A program made the position numbers and the translations under genes. Shown in pieces: positions 45,460 through 57,600 of a stretch of DNA of 64,000 nt. The number at the start of each line of letters is the position of its first letter. Positions within the stretch are counted from its first letter, which is position 1. The DNA comes from Astropecten irregularis (lineage: Eukaryota; Echinodermata; Asteroidea; Paxillosida; Astropectinidae): positions 12,276,001-12,340,000 of the forward strand of contig OZ020244.1 of assembly GCA_963971285.1 (NCBI GenBank), read 5' to 3'. The notes under the pieces are model-generated. The model was not told where the DNA came from and ran no database searches. It was given only the letters and a program-made list of their open reading frames with translations.

Positions 45460-45992
45460 CTCAGCAGGGACATATTAGCCCATGACTATTCTTCACTGTA
45501 TGGTCAATTTGCCATCAGGATAGTGACTGAAACACTCAGCAGGGACATGTCAACCCATGACCATTCTTCACTGTGTGGTCAATTTGCCATCACTGCATAG
45601 TGACTGATACACTCAGCAGGGACATGTCAACCTATGACCATTCCTCACTGTGTGGTCAATTTGCCATCACTGCATAGTGACTGATACACTCAGCAGGGAC
45701 ATGTCAACCCATGACCATTCCTCACTGTGTGGTCAATTTGCCATCACTGCATAGTGACTGATACACTCAGCAGGGACATGTCAACCTATGACCATTCCTC
45801 ACTGTGTGGTCAATTTGCCATCACTGCATAGTGACTGATACACTCAGCAGGGACATGTCAACCTAGCCTATGACCATTCTTCACTGTGTGGTCAATTTGC
45901 CATCACTGCATAGTGACTGATACACTCAGCAGGGACATGTCAACCTATGACCATTTTTTACTGTGTGGTCAATTTGTCATCAGGATAGTGAC
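45460..45992. repeat. 77-bp tandem repeat, left part
   Basis: About seven units beginning CACTCAGCAGGGACATGTCA (45533, 45610, 45687 and on at 76-83 bp) with CACTGTGTGGTCAATTTG inside. Interrupted at 45992 by the hAT-like MITE and resumed at 47199. Confidence 0.93.
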
Positions 45993-47198
45993 CAGGCTTG
46001 ATTTATTTGATTTAAATCAATTGTTTTTTATTTAAATCGATTTTTTTTATTTAAATTAAAGGGATGGTACAGAACTGTTTTTTGCAACAAAACCGTTGCT
46101 GAAAGCACATTTTGTAATCCATTATATACCTTAACTGACAAACTTGTAGAAGTTTGAGGTCAATCAGCCATCTGGGTCAAGAGAAAATAGTGAAAACCCG
46201 TGTACAGAGAATTGTACACATCTTAACGAACGAATAAAACGCTTTGAAGCGATTTATTCCAATCGGAAAACAGTTTCATTTATTTCTCAATGTATATGGC
46301 ATTTCAGACAAAAACATTTCATGGGATGTGTTCTCCCTTCATCACCATTATACTGTGTAAGTTTTATGTGAATCTGTGATCATGAAGTGTATTTTGTCTT
46401 ACCAATTCTGTACCATTCTTTTAAATTCTTAATTGTTTTTACGTAATAACATCTTACTATCATAACATTTTGCTTCTAAAACCCCATAAATGCTGCCAAA
46501 TTGCATCTTCTTGATGCTTGGGCATTGTGATCATTAAAATGTAGCAAAAAACCAAAGCAACAAAAAACAGAAAATGTTACTGACTATCACTACAGACATA
46601 CTGTACTGCTTCCTTGCTAATGGGATGTTTAAGACCACGTTCAAAGATGTTTCATGGCTTGTACGTACCAGTGGTCCATTTGCATCTCACTACATACCTG
46701 TGTATTAGACCTAATAATGGCAGTATTACTGTGGGAAGTCAAAATGTAGTGATATACACAACTTCAAAAGTTAATTTTGAGCAGTTGCATACATAGTACA
46801 TACATGAGTTATATGTACAATACATGTATGTACAATGTTTGTATTTTATTACTGTGTATAATTCTATTCGTAATGCTGTACACAGTTTTGCTTCAGAATA
46901 CTGCCTCACTTTTCATACATGTGTGTATATGTGCCTGCATATTTTGTACAGGAAAAACTAATTGTAAAAACACAACGTTAACTCTTTTAAGACACCCAGT
47001 TATAGTGGAAAAATTAAGCTAAAAATTAATGCAAGTCGTCTTTCAGTAAGATATTCTGTTTTTCATAAAAACAAGTCTAGAAATAATGAAAAAAATCAAG
47101 ATTGATTTTTTTGAGCGATTTTCTTTTTTTTTTCCATTGATTAAAATTATGATTTAAATCAATGATTTAAATTGAGTGATTTAAATCAAACAACCCTG
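45993..47198. mobile_element. hAT-like non-autonomous transposon, 1206 bp, with 8-bp target duplication
   Basis: Ends CAGGCTTG... and ...CAACCCTG, with inverted ends rich in GATTTAAATCA repeats. Flanked on both sides by ATAGTGAC (45985-45992 and 47199-47206), an 8-bp duplication matching the hAT form nTnnnnAn. It lies inside the 77-bp array and splits one unit cleanly. The interior (a pyrimidine/purine-poor 1.1 kb) has no transposase; the longest open frames are about 80 codons and unconvincing. Confidence 0.92.
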
Positions 47199-47412
47199 AT
47201 AGTGACACTCAGCAGGGACATGTCAACCCATGACCATTCTTCACTGTGTGGTCAATTTGTCATCAGGATAGTGACTCATACACTCAGCAGGGACATGTCA
47301 ACCCATGACCATTCTTCACTGTGTGGTCAATTTGTCATCAGGATAGTGACTCATACACTCAGCAGGGACATGTTAACCCATAGCAACTCTACTGCATGGC
47401 CAATTTGTAGTC
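47199..47412. repeat. 77-bp tandem repeat, right part
   Basis: About three more units of the family at 45460-45992. Removing the MITE and one ATAGTGAC restores a continuous unit. Confidence 0.92.
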
Positions 47413-49029
47413 ACGTTTAAACTTCCCATTATTCTTGAAAGCAAAATGTATTTTTTAAAGGGTTTGGGTTTGCTGGGTTTTTGAAGGAAATTAACATTGA
47501 GTGTTTTTTCCAAAGGTCGTTCCTCCGAACGATTTTTTGAACAAACATAAAGAACCCCCTCATTTAAGTTGTTTTAGTTATCCCCTTTCACTCAAGGTAT
47601 GAAGATGGTGCTGGTAGAAACACACCGTTCCTGAAATGCTGTATTTATCCAGAAATAGATACAAAAAAAAAGACCGAAAACAGTTTTGATCTCAGGGATA
47701 AGATCAAAAAGTTTTGAGTCGGGTTTTCGCTATTTTCCTGTGACTCAGATGTCCGATTGAGCTCAAATATTTTATAGGTTTATTATTTCATGTACATGTT
47801 TGATGAGACACAGTATGAATGCTGTCCTTTGACCTTTACCTATCATGTATTTACCTTTAAATGTACACCTATGATTCTTGTGTCCAGTATCACAGAAATC
47901 ATCCATCTAAAATTTTAAGAAGAAAGCTTGCTTACAAATGAATAAAATTCAATGTGAATTCCTCTGTGTTCTGCAGACACATTTTGTATGCAGTTGTTCC
48001 AATCCATGGTTTACAAATAACGTATTTTTTTAAATTATGAATACAAAACCACTTATTAAAAAAGTGGTAATATATAGTCCGAGTTTTGCAATAAAATAAG
48101 TCATTCACCCAAACAATGAAAATAATCTTAATTTCTTGTATTACTGTTGTTTTGGGGTTTCGTCCCGATTAGAATAATATCAGTCCTTATATGATGGAAA
48201 CCAAGAAGATATGCTGTTGTGAAACTGATTCAAAGTCATTGTCCAAAATCAGTATCCAAAATGGTCGTTGTTGATTTTCTGCATTTTGTGCTCAGATGAT
48301 GAAAGACGATGGAGCTAATATTTATTATGCGCCAACACTACATGGAATTATCAGAATTCGAAACGAAATATTTTATTGTCCTCGCCTTTCATAATTATTA
48401 CAAATCACGATGCCATTATATACTGTTTATACAAGTACAGCTTCGGCAATGCATTCCCCAAGTAATGCATGTGTATAACACGTATAGTGCATTCATATTA
48501 TTCAGTTTACGTCAAATACGATAAGGGATAATTCCCTCACATGAGGGCGCACTTTACAATTCGTACGTTGTCACAACATACAACTCAAATTATTCATTGT
48601 ACAACCTGTTTAAAACAACATCGCACCATGGTAACATCGGGGTTTTAGTTTTTTTTTTACAATTTTGCAATTTTTATGTCTTCATCGTAATGTAACAATA
48701 CACGTGAACAGTCAATGCAACTCTCTATTAAAAACAAGAAATAACAACTGTATCATGATCAGCGGGTCGTGTATATCGGGGTACGGGTCCCTGGAGTCAT
48801 GAACCATTAAATTAATAGCATGAGCGGTCGATACAGTAACTGGTGATTAAGAAGAAACCAACCAGTACAAAGCTATGTATGAAGTCAATCGCACATCACA
48901 TCGTATAATTATCTTTTATTGCCACACACAAAACTCGATCTATACAAAGTCAATTGTATAGTATGTTAAAAAAATTAATGACCATTTATTACCACTGTAT
49001 ACAAAACATTTTTTTATGTGTTATAAAAA
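47413..49029. other. Non-coding stretch with one dispersed repeat piece
   Basis: 47590-47745 resembles the left half and centre of the TTAA-flanked MITE (shared CTGAAATG, GTATTTATCCAGAAAT and GGGTTTTCGCTATTTTC-like segments). The rest holds no gene, RNA or transposon that I recognise. Confidence 0.55.
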
Positions 49030-50000
49030 TCACATTTTTATGATGTCATGATGACGTCAAGGTAATTTAATATGTACAGTATGCTTTAGAATTATCAAAA
49101 AGAGATTCAAATATATCTTGTTTCGTTAACTAGATTTCGTTAAAAGAACTTAAATGGCCAAATTTTCAATAAATAATAAAAGAAAAATCAAAGCATGGCG
49201 TCATGGTGACGTCATTGTTTGACGTTATCCTGTTATGACTGCAAGTAGAGGTCAAAGAGGTCACGCAATGTAACAAAAATGAAAGATCTTGCCTAACATT
49301 GACTTTTGGTGAAGGAATCATGATCACAGCTCTTACCACTTTTAAATGAGGAGCTACTTCCTGTTTGACCGGAAGTAGAGGTCACAGAGGTCAAGCAATG
49401 TGTCACAAAAGAAAGACCCTGCCCAACAATCACTTTTGGTGAAAGAATTATGATCATAGCTCTTACCACTTTTAAATGAGGAGCTACTTCCTGTTTGACC
49501 GGAAGTAGAGGTCACAGAGGTCAAGCAATGTGTCACAAATGAAAGACCTTGCCAAACATTGTCTATTGGTGAAAGAATCATGATTCTAGCTCTTACCACT
49601 TTAAAATAAGGAGCTACTTCCTGTTTGACCGGAAGTAGGGGTCACAGAGGTCAAGCAATGTGTCGAAAAGAAAGACCCTGCCCAACAATCACTTTTGGTG
49701 AAAGAATAAACTTAATACCTCAAACCGTTGATTTCTTGTTGATTTTTAAAGATTTTGATTATTAAATTCAAATCGCTGGTCACATGACACCTGATGACGT
49801 CATGACGATGAAAAGTTCGGGACACAACTACCCTATATGGACTTCCTTCAAACCAAGTTTGGTCAAAATCGGCTGTTTAAAAATGACCAAAGTGCCGCGG
49901 ACAAAAGTCTATGGTAACTCAACGACAAGAAAAAGAAGAAGAAGAAAAAAAACTAGAGGTTGTGTCTGTTGAAAACAGAACACAAGGCTTTTCCGTTTTA
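49030..50000. repeat. Second 130-bp repeat array (four copies) flanked by satellite relatives
   Basis: 130-bp units start at 49281, 49411, 49541 and 49670, same family and orientation as 16971-18145. 49030-49230 and 49780-49980 are diverged pieces of the 0.9-kb satellite (ATGATGACGTCAAGGTAATTT; CTATATGGACTTCC...ACCAAGTTTGGTC; GGCTGTTTAAAA). AACAGAACACAAGGCTTTTC at about 49972 matches 16844. Confidence 0.9.
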
Positions 50001-50646
50001 TGTTATTAAAATATATCGTCAAAACCTTTTATACATAAAAACATTAAGTCTACTCTTGATATACTTGTTCATGTTTGTCAAAAAGATAGAATTTGCCTAA
50101 CATTAACTTTTGGTGAAAGAATCATGATCATAGCTCATTAGCAAGTATAGAGGACAGTGGTCAATCAATGTGTTATAAAAAAGATCTTCCCTTAACAGTT
50201 GACAGTTGGAAAAGAATGAAGTTCATAGATGATTTTGGTTTGATTGTGAATATTTTTTTAAATGATGAGATCATCTAGATGTTATATTAATATTGGTTGC
50301 TGTTTTTGGATTTGTTAGAGAATTAAGGAAGCATGTAGGAATTTAATTGTTCCATTTTGCAAAGATGTGCGTTTTGGCTGAATTTGGTACTTAATCAGAA
50401 GTGAAGGTCTTAAACTTTCTTACAGACGTCGTTTCATGTACTTGTTTAGGCTAATTTTGTTCAGGCTGGATAGCAGAAATGCGGACGAAAAAAGTCCGTT
50501 GCCCTCCCGAATCCTTCACGGTTACACCATAGAGCTACAAACAGACGCCTTTTGTAATGCAACTGAAGGAAGTTATTATAGCGCCCTCTCACATAAATTC
50601 AATCATGCAGTCGATCGCTTTTGTATGGTGGCGCAGGAGGGACATC
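50001..50646. other. Non-coding stretch
   Basis: 50085-50190 keeps a fragment of the 130-bp repeat (TGCCTAACATTAACTTTTGG, GAAAGAATCATGATCATAGC). Nothing else recognised. Confidence 0.5.
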
Positions 50647-50970
50647 GCACATCACAAATATCTGCAAACATATTTGTGATGTACGACAGTCGTACATCAC
50701 AAATATCTGCAAACATATTTGTGATGTACGATGTTTGCAAATATTTGTGATGTGCAAACATCGCACATCACAAATATCTGCGCATATATTTGTGATGTAC
50801 GACGAATCGCACATCACAAATATATGCGCACATATTTGTGATGTACGACGAATCGCACATCACAAATATCTGCAAACATATTTGTGATGTACGACGAATC
50901 GCACATCACAAATATGTGCGCACATATTTGTGATGTACGACGTATCGTACATCACAAATATCTGCAAACA
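50647..50970. repeat. Array of about seven short palindromes
   Basis: Each unit is ACATCACAAATAT, an 8-bp loop (CTGCAAAC or GCGCAC types), then ATATTTGTGATGT, spaced about 45-50 bp and linked by ACGACGAATCGC-like joints. Units could each fold as a hairpin with a 13-bp stem, or cross-pair with neighbours. Open frames on both strands here are artefacts. Confidence 0.93.
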
Positions 50971-51380
50971 TTTTCTTGGTGTGTTTTTTCAAGAAGCTGA
51001 AGGGTCTCATATTGAGCGTCGTCTGGTTTCCGACCATGCAGTCTCGTGGGACCTTATATCGAAGATAGCCCAAAGCGGACCCAAACGGGGTATTTGCAAA
51101 GCATTCTGGTTAAAATTGTGGCTGGGTCATGGGCGGATGTACAAATTCCACAAGATTACCCACTGCATATCCTATGCGTGCGCATACGTAGTGTTGTGTT
51201 GTGTACATGTACATTTACATGTAGTTGGAGAGCTAGGTGGGTTTTAATCATAATGTTGAGTACAAAAGGTTTGAGTGCATATTTCAACTGGATTTAATGT
51301 ACGAATGAGAGAATGGGGCGTCTTAAGTTGCACACCCCTGGGCTTTGGGCCCCCTGGGGCACCAAAGTTGCCCCAAATAT

Positions 51381-52176
51381 CGATTTATTCAAACTTTTGA
51401 GTACAACCAAAATTCCTTTTGCAAATGATCATTTTGTGACCTCTGACAACAAATCCACAATTTAAGACATGATTTTTCCTGGGGTTTGTAGATAAGACGG
51501 GGGTGTTTGTAGATAATATGGGGGTTTTGTACATAAGGCATGGGGTGTTTGGACCCATTGGGCCTTCAAAATTGAACTTATAAAAAAGAGTCTGTACATC
51601 AATTTTGATTACAGCTACGGATAAAACATAACTCTAGATGAATAAAAATGCAATTTAAGACATACAAATGTCTGGGGTTTCTAATTAAGACCATAACTAA
51701 TTAACGGCCAATTAGCGATTTATTCAAACTTTTGAGTACAACCAAAATTCCTTTTGCAAATGATCATTTAGTGACCTCTGACAACAAATACACAATTTAA
51801 GACATGATTTTTCCTGGGGTTTGTAGATAAGATGGGGGTGTTTGTAGATAATAATGGGGTGTCTGTACATAAGATGGGGTGTTTGGACCCAGGGTATATT
51901 AGGACCTTAAAATTGAACTTATAAAAAAAGAGTCTGTACATCAATTTCGATTACAGCTATGGATAAAACATTACTCCACATGAATAAAAATGTAATTTAA
52001 GACATACAAATGTTTGGGGTTTTTAATTAAGACCATCAGTAATTAATGGCAAATCGCGATTTATTCACACTTTTGTGTACAACCATAATTCCTTTTGCAA
52101 ATGATTATTTAGTGACCTCTGACAACAAATCCACACTTTAAGACATTATTTTTCCTGGGGTTTGTAGATAAGACAC
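51381..52176. repeat. Tandem repeat of about 335-341 bp, 2.4 copies
   Basis: Units begin CGATTTATTCAAACTTTTG at 51381, 51716 and 52057 (last truncated after TTGTAGATAAGAC). Contains GGGGTTTGTAGATAAGA subrepeats. Non-coding. Confidence 0.9.
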
Positions 52177-52213
52177 AATATAAAAGTTGCATCACAGCAC
52201 TGAGGCTCACATT

Positions 52214-54489
52214 ATGGGTAATTATGTATGTATATACACATGCAACGCCTTGAACGCAAACGGTAATTTGATGATATTTCGGGAAAATGCCGCGAAATGA
52301 TAAGTGCCACGCAAGAGAAAATGGTCCAGTCTTTACCCGCACAAAATAATCTTTGATAAGTTGTGCTATTTATCCCCCCCCCCCTCTTAAAAAAAAATGG
52401 AAAGTGGAAACTTTCTGAGACTGAAGACGTCTGAGACTGAAGACCGCTGCATAACAATCATAATTCTCAATTCTGTGACGCCGCCCTCAAACAAACTATG
52501 AAGTATGAAATATCCAAGTACCGTCCCGTGATCGAATATGGAGGTTCAAAAGTGGACATCTACTTTTTTCCTCTCCAAGTAGCATAAAAAACACATCGAA
52601 TGCTTTTGCAAAAATGCGCTTTTCTATACCTTTCTGTTAACAGAAAAGCAGATGACACGTTTTGGCAAAATGCAGTTTCTGTTTTTCTGCTATGGCAAAG
52701 AAGCAAATGAATTTCACCTTTCTCACTACTTGAAAAGCAGATTTAACGTTTTGACAAATCCATTTTTTTTGCTTTTCTGCCTTTCAAGAAAGCAGATTGA
52801 ACGCTTGTGGGCCATTGGTTTAAAAGTGGCCCTTAGAAGGGGCCCAATTGAGAAGTATCTGCCTTCCATACAGTAACCTAATATTATAACCCCAAAATAC
52901 TTCCATTCCAAAACAAACGTCGCTTTTAAAGTCCTGAAGCTTATCTGTATTTCCTGTGTGAGAATGATTAAAAGCTGTGAACGAACCTACAATTTTTCCT
53001 GTTGGAAGAAGCAGAAAAGTGGATCTATCCAAAACGTTCATTTCTACGATTCTGCTAGCAGAAAAGCGGATGGCCACTTTTGAACCACTGCACAAGCTTT
53101 CAATCTGCTTTATTGGAAAGCAGACCAAAAAAAAAGTGGATTTATCAAAAACGTCCAATCTGCTTTACTGGTACTGGTAGTGGGAAAAGGGAACATGCAG
53201 ATGTCTACTTTTGTACCGCCAGTTTCGGATAAAAAGAAACACTTACTTTTCTGGTAGCAGAAAGCCGAAAACTGCATTTTACCAAAACGTGTCATCTGCT
53301 TTTCTGTTAACAGAAAGGTACAGAAAAGCGCATTTTGCAAAAGCGTTCGATCCGTTTTTTTTTTCTTTTTCTTGGATTCTGGGACCTGATGAAAACATCA
53401 CTAAAGATGAAAAGTGGCCCAAAGCATAATGCTTGAAGCAAGTTGCAATACAAATCTAAAAAGTGGAGCAAAAGAACAGCATAAAAAGAACATGATTCAT
53501 TCGGTGGTCATGGCGTTGGTAACCCTATATCACTATGCCCTACCAGGAAAAATAAAAAACGCAACCTGACTAGGCGTGCCGTTTCCCCCACACTTTATGG
53601 GCCCGTGCCCCGTAGGCTGTCAAATTCGCAGGTCACCATCTCCTATAGGCAGCCATAAGCTACCCTAACTAATCCATGACCACCAGATAAACAGCTAAAA
53701 TAGAACTGAAGAGATTAAAAAAAAATGGTTTAAACATCTGACCGATGAGGAAAGCATTCACTTTTGTCTTAAAGGCAGACACATCTGCAGAGGCAGGAAA
53801 AGCAGACGTTGGAAGGGAGTTCCACAGTCGACTTGTCATTCGTATGTAGGAGTTGAGATGGAGCTCTGTTTTTGATCTAGGGATACGTACACAGTATGGA
53901 TGTCTAGTCAGTGAAGATCTTGTATCGCTCTCAGACTAGGTGCACAAGGGGGTAAAATATCAGCTAGCCCAATGGATGGATTCAGGAAGAAATGACGGTA
54001 AAATACACAAAGTGATGAAACATTTCTCCTGTGACTCAGTGGAACAATGCCAAACTTGAGAGGCTCATCAATCCTGAAAAAGTGAAGTGCTTTGTTCTGC
54101 AACTTATCCAGCAGCTTTAATGATGAAATACCTGCTCCATTCCAAATTGGAGAGGAGAAAAGTCCCTCTTGGAGAGGAGAAAAGTAGATGTCCACTTTTG
54201 AACCTCCATATTCGATCACGGGACGGTACTAGGATATTTCATACTTCATAGTTTGTTTCAGGGCGGCATCGCAGATTTGAGAATCGTTATCCAGTGGTCT
54301 TCAGTCTCAGACAACAAGTTTCCACTTTCTGTCTTTTTTTTTTTAGAGGGGGATAAATAGCACAGCTTATCAACTGGACCATTTTCTCTTGCGTGGCACT
54401 TATCATTTCGCGGCATTTTCCCGAAATACCATCAACTTACCGTTTGCGTTCAAGGCGTTGCATGTGTATATACATACATAATTACCCAT
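52214..54489. mobile_element. Long inverted-repeat (foldback-type) element ending at the assembly gap
   Basis: Inverted arms of about 320-365 bp: 52214-52578 starting ATGGGTAATTATGTATG, and about 54170-54489 ending in its complement right at the N gap. The right arm lacks about 23 bp present in the left. Further inside, 52590-52730 and about 53190-53350 are also inverted copies of each other, centred on palindromes such as CTTTCTGTTAACAGAAAG, giving nested stems. No transposase is seen. Because the right end is lost in the gap, target duplication and family cannot be assigned. Confidence 0.75.
53560..54150 (-). pseudogene. Dead LINE (non-LTR retrotransposon) 3' fragment
   Basis: On the minus strand, IWNGAG..SLKLLDKLQNKAL...PLSHRRNVSSLCVFYRHFF resembles the C-terminal region after the RT of Jockey/CR1-like LINEs. 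The frame breaks near 53920; the continuation in another frame reads RSSLTRHPYC and TSRLWNSLPTSAFP...FKTKVNAFL, the usual end of these proteins. Downstream frames are full of stops. It sits inside the inverted-repeat element, and a GGAGAGGAGAAAAGT direct repeat lies at its inner 5' edge (about 54151-54185). Confidence 0.75.
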
Positions 54490-54689
54490 NNNNNNNNNNN
54501 NNNNNNNNNNNNNNNNNNNNNNNNNNNNNNNNNNNNNNNNNNNNNNNNNNNNNNNNNNNNNNNNNNNNNNNNNNNNNNNNNNNNNNNNNNNNNNNNNNNN
54601 NNNNNNNNNNNNNNNNNNNNNNNNNNNNNNNNNNNNNNNNNNNNNNNNNNNNNNNNNNNNNNNNNNNNNNNNNNNNNNNNNNNNNNNNN
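54490..54689. other. Assembly gap, 200 N
   Basis: Exactly 200 N, a usual placeholder for a gap of unknown size. Everything to the right is joined to the island only through it. Confidence 0.99.
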
Positions 54690-57600
54690 TATGAGCTGGC
54701 GAACAGAATTGGGCCTATATGCAAGTCTTGTCCCGGTAATGAAGATGCGCGCATACCGTAAAGTTAGAATTTGCTAGAGATAAAGAAAGCTTACAATTTT
54801 CAAAAAATCGTAAAAAATTCAATCAAGATGCCGTCGTGTCGCCGTTTCACATTTAGCATCCCGGACACACATACTTAATACCCACTAATTTTCATGACGA
54901 TCGGACAATGTCTTCATGACGATCGGCCTATCGGCTATTGTGTTACCAAAATCTCATTTTGATGACGTTATGATGACGTCACAGTATTTTGCTCCGAAAA
55001 TGTTGATCTCTGTTGCACATTTAAGAATTACAAAAAGAATTTTAAAGATACCATCTTTCGTTCACTAGTTATCGTTAAAATAACTTTAATGACCCAAATA
55101 TTCAATAAATCATAAGAAATCGGAGGATGACGTCATGATGACGTCATTGCAATTTTTTGATATAACACTTCCCGACTTAGACACGTACCAAGTTTCCACT
55201 CAGTCGAACCAAGGGTTCGCTCATAATTGACATGCGAAGTTTGGCCATTTATGGCACTGTCACGTGACCCATGATGACGTCATGATGACGAAATTGTTCG
55301 GCACACATCCGCACTATAGGGACTTTGTTTTGACCAAGTTTGGCTGATATTGGCTGTTTAAAACTAAACAAAGTGGGGTGTAGAAAGTCTGTGCACAAGC
55401 CTATGACAGAACAAAAAGAAAAGCTTTTCGCTTCCGCGAAAAAGCCAAAAATACAAGTTTTCGAACGTTGAGGGCGTCTTACCGATTTTCGTTTGCAGTC
55501 CGGAGAAGACTTGCCGGCGTGCATTTTCTGAACAAGTCATGCAACGCAGGGCTCCCCAAATGCCTTGAAATGAAATATTTTTAGGGTATACACAAAATGT
55601 ATGAGCTGGCGAACAGAATTGGGCCTATATGCAAGTCTTGTCCCGGTAATGAAGATGCGCGCATACCGTAAAGTTAGAATTTGCTAGAGATAAAGAAAGC
55701 TTACAATTTTCAAAAAATCGTAAAAAATTCAATCAAGATGCCGTCGTGTCGCCGTTTCACATTTAGCATCCCGGACACACATACTTAATACCCACTAATT
55801 TTCATGACGATCGGACAATGTCTTCATGACGATCGGCCTATCGGCTATTGTGTTACCAAAATCTCATTTTGATGACGTTATGATGACGTCACAGTATTTT
55901 GCTCCGAAAATGTTGATCTCTGTTGCACATTTAAGAATTACAAAAAGAATTTTAAAGATACCATCTTTCGTTCACTAGTTATCGTTAAAATAACTTTAAT
56001 GACCCAAATATTCAATAAATCATAAGAAATCGGAGGATGACGTCATGATGACGTCATTGCAATTTTTTGATATAACACTTCCCGACTTAGACACGTACCA
56101 AGTTTCCACTCAGTCGAACCAAGGGTTCGCTCATAATTGACATGCGAAGTTTGGCCATTTATGGCACTGTCACGTGACCCATGATGACGTCATGATGACG
56201 AAATTGTTCGGCACACATCCGCACTATAGGGACTTTGTTTTGACCAAGTTTGGCTGATATTGGCTGTTTAAAACTAAACAAAGTGGGGTGTAGAAAGTCT
56301 GTGCACAAGCCTATGACAGAACAAAAAGAAAAGCTTTTCGCTTCCGCGAAAAAGCCAAAAATACAAGTTTTCGAACGTTGAGGGCGTCTTACCGATTTTC
56401 GTTTGCAGTCCGGAGAAGACTTGCCGGCGTGCATTTTCTGAACAAGTCATGCAACGCAGGGCTCCCCAAATGCCTTGAAATGAAATATTTTTAGGGTATA
56501 CACAAAATGTATGAGCTGGCGAACAGAATTGGGCCTATATGCAAGTCTTGTCCCGGTAATGAAGATGCGCGCATACCGTAAAGTTAGAATTTGCTAGAGA
56601 TAAAGAAAGCTTACAATTTTCAAAAAATCGTAAAAAATTCAATCAAGATGCCGTCGTGTCGCCGTTTCACATTTAGCATCCCGGACACACATACTTAATA
56701 CCCACTAATTTTCATGACGATCGGACAATGTCTTCATGACGATCGGCCTATCGGCTATTGTGTTACCAAAATCTCATTTTGATGACGTTATGATGACGTC
56801 ACAGTATTTTGCTCCGAAAATGTTGATCTCTGTTGCACATTTAAGAATTACAAAAAGAATTTTAAAGATACCATCTTTCGTTCACTAGTTATCGTTAAAA
56901 TAACTTTAATGACCCAAATATTCAATAAATCATAAGAAATCGGAGGATGACGTCATGATGACGTCATTGCAATTTTTTGATATAACACTTCCCGACTTAG
57001 ACACGTACCAAGTTTCCACTCAGTCGAACCAAGGGTTCGCTCATAATTGACATGCGAAGTTTGGCCATTTATGGCACTGTCACGTGACCCATGATGACGT
57101 CATGATGACGAAATTGTTCGGCACACATCCGCACTATAGGGACTTTGTTTTGACCAAGTTTGGCTGATATTGGCTGTTTAAAACTAAACAAAGTGGGGTG
57201 TAGAAAGTCTGTGCACAAGCCTATGACAGAACAAAAAGAAAAGCTTTTCGCTTCCGCGAAAAAGCCAAAAATACAAGTTTTCGAACGTTGAGGGCGTCTT
57301 ACCGATTTTCGTTTGCAGTCCGGAGAAGACTTGCCGGCGTGCATTTTCTGAACAAGTCATGCAACGCAGGGCTCCCCAAATGCCTTGAAATGAAATATTT
57401 TTAGGGTATACACAAAATGTATGAGCTGGCGAACAGAATTGGGCCTATATGCAAGTCTTGTCCCGGTAATGAAGATGCGCGCATACCGTAAAGTTAGAAT
57501 TTGCTAGAGATAAAGAAAGCTTACAATTTTCAAAAAATCGTAAAAAATTCAATCAAGATGCCGTCGTGTCGCCGTTTCACATTTAGCATCCCGGACACAC

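Noticed and set aside
50436-50887. ORFs rich in HKYLQTY or TSQI repeats
   Set aside because: Created by the palindrome array; both strands are open for the same reason.
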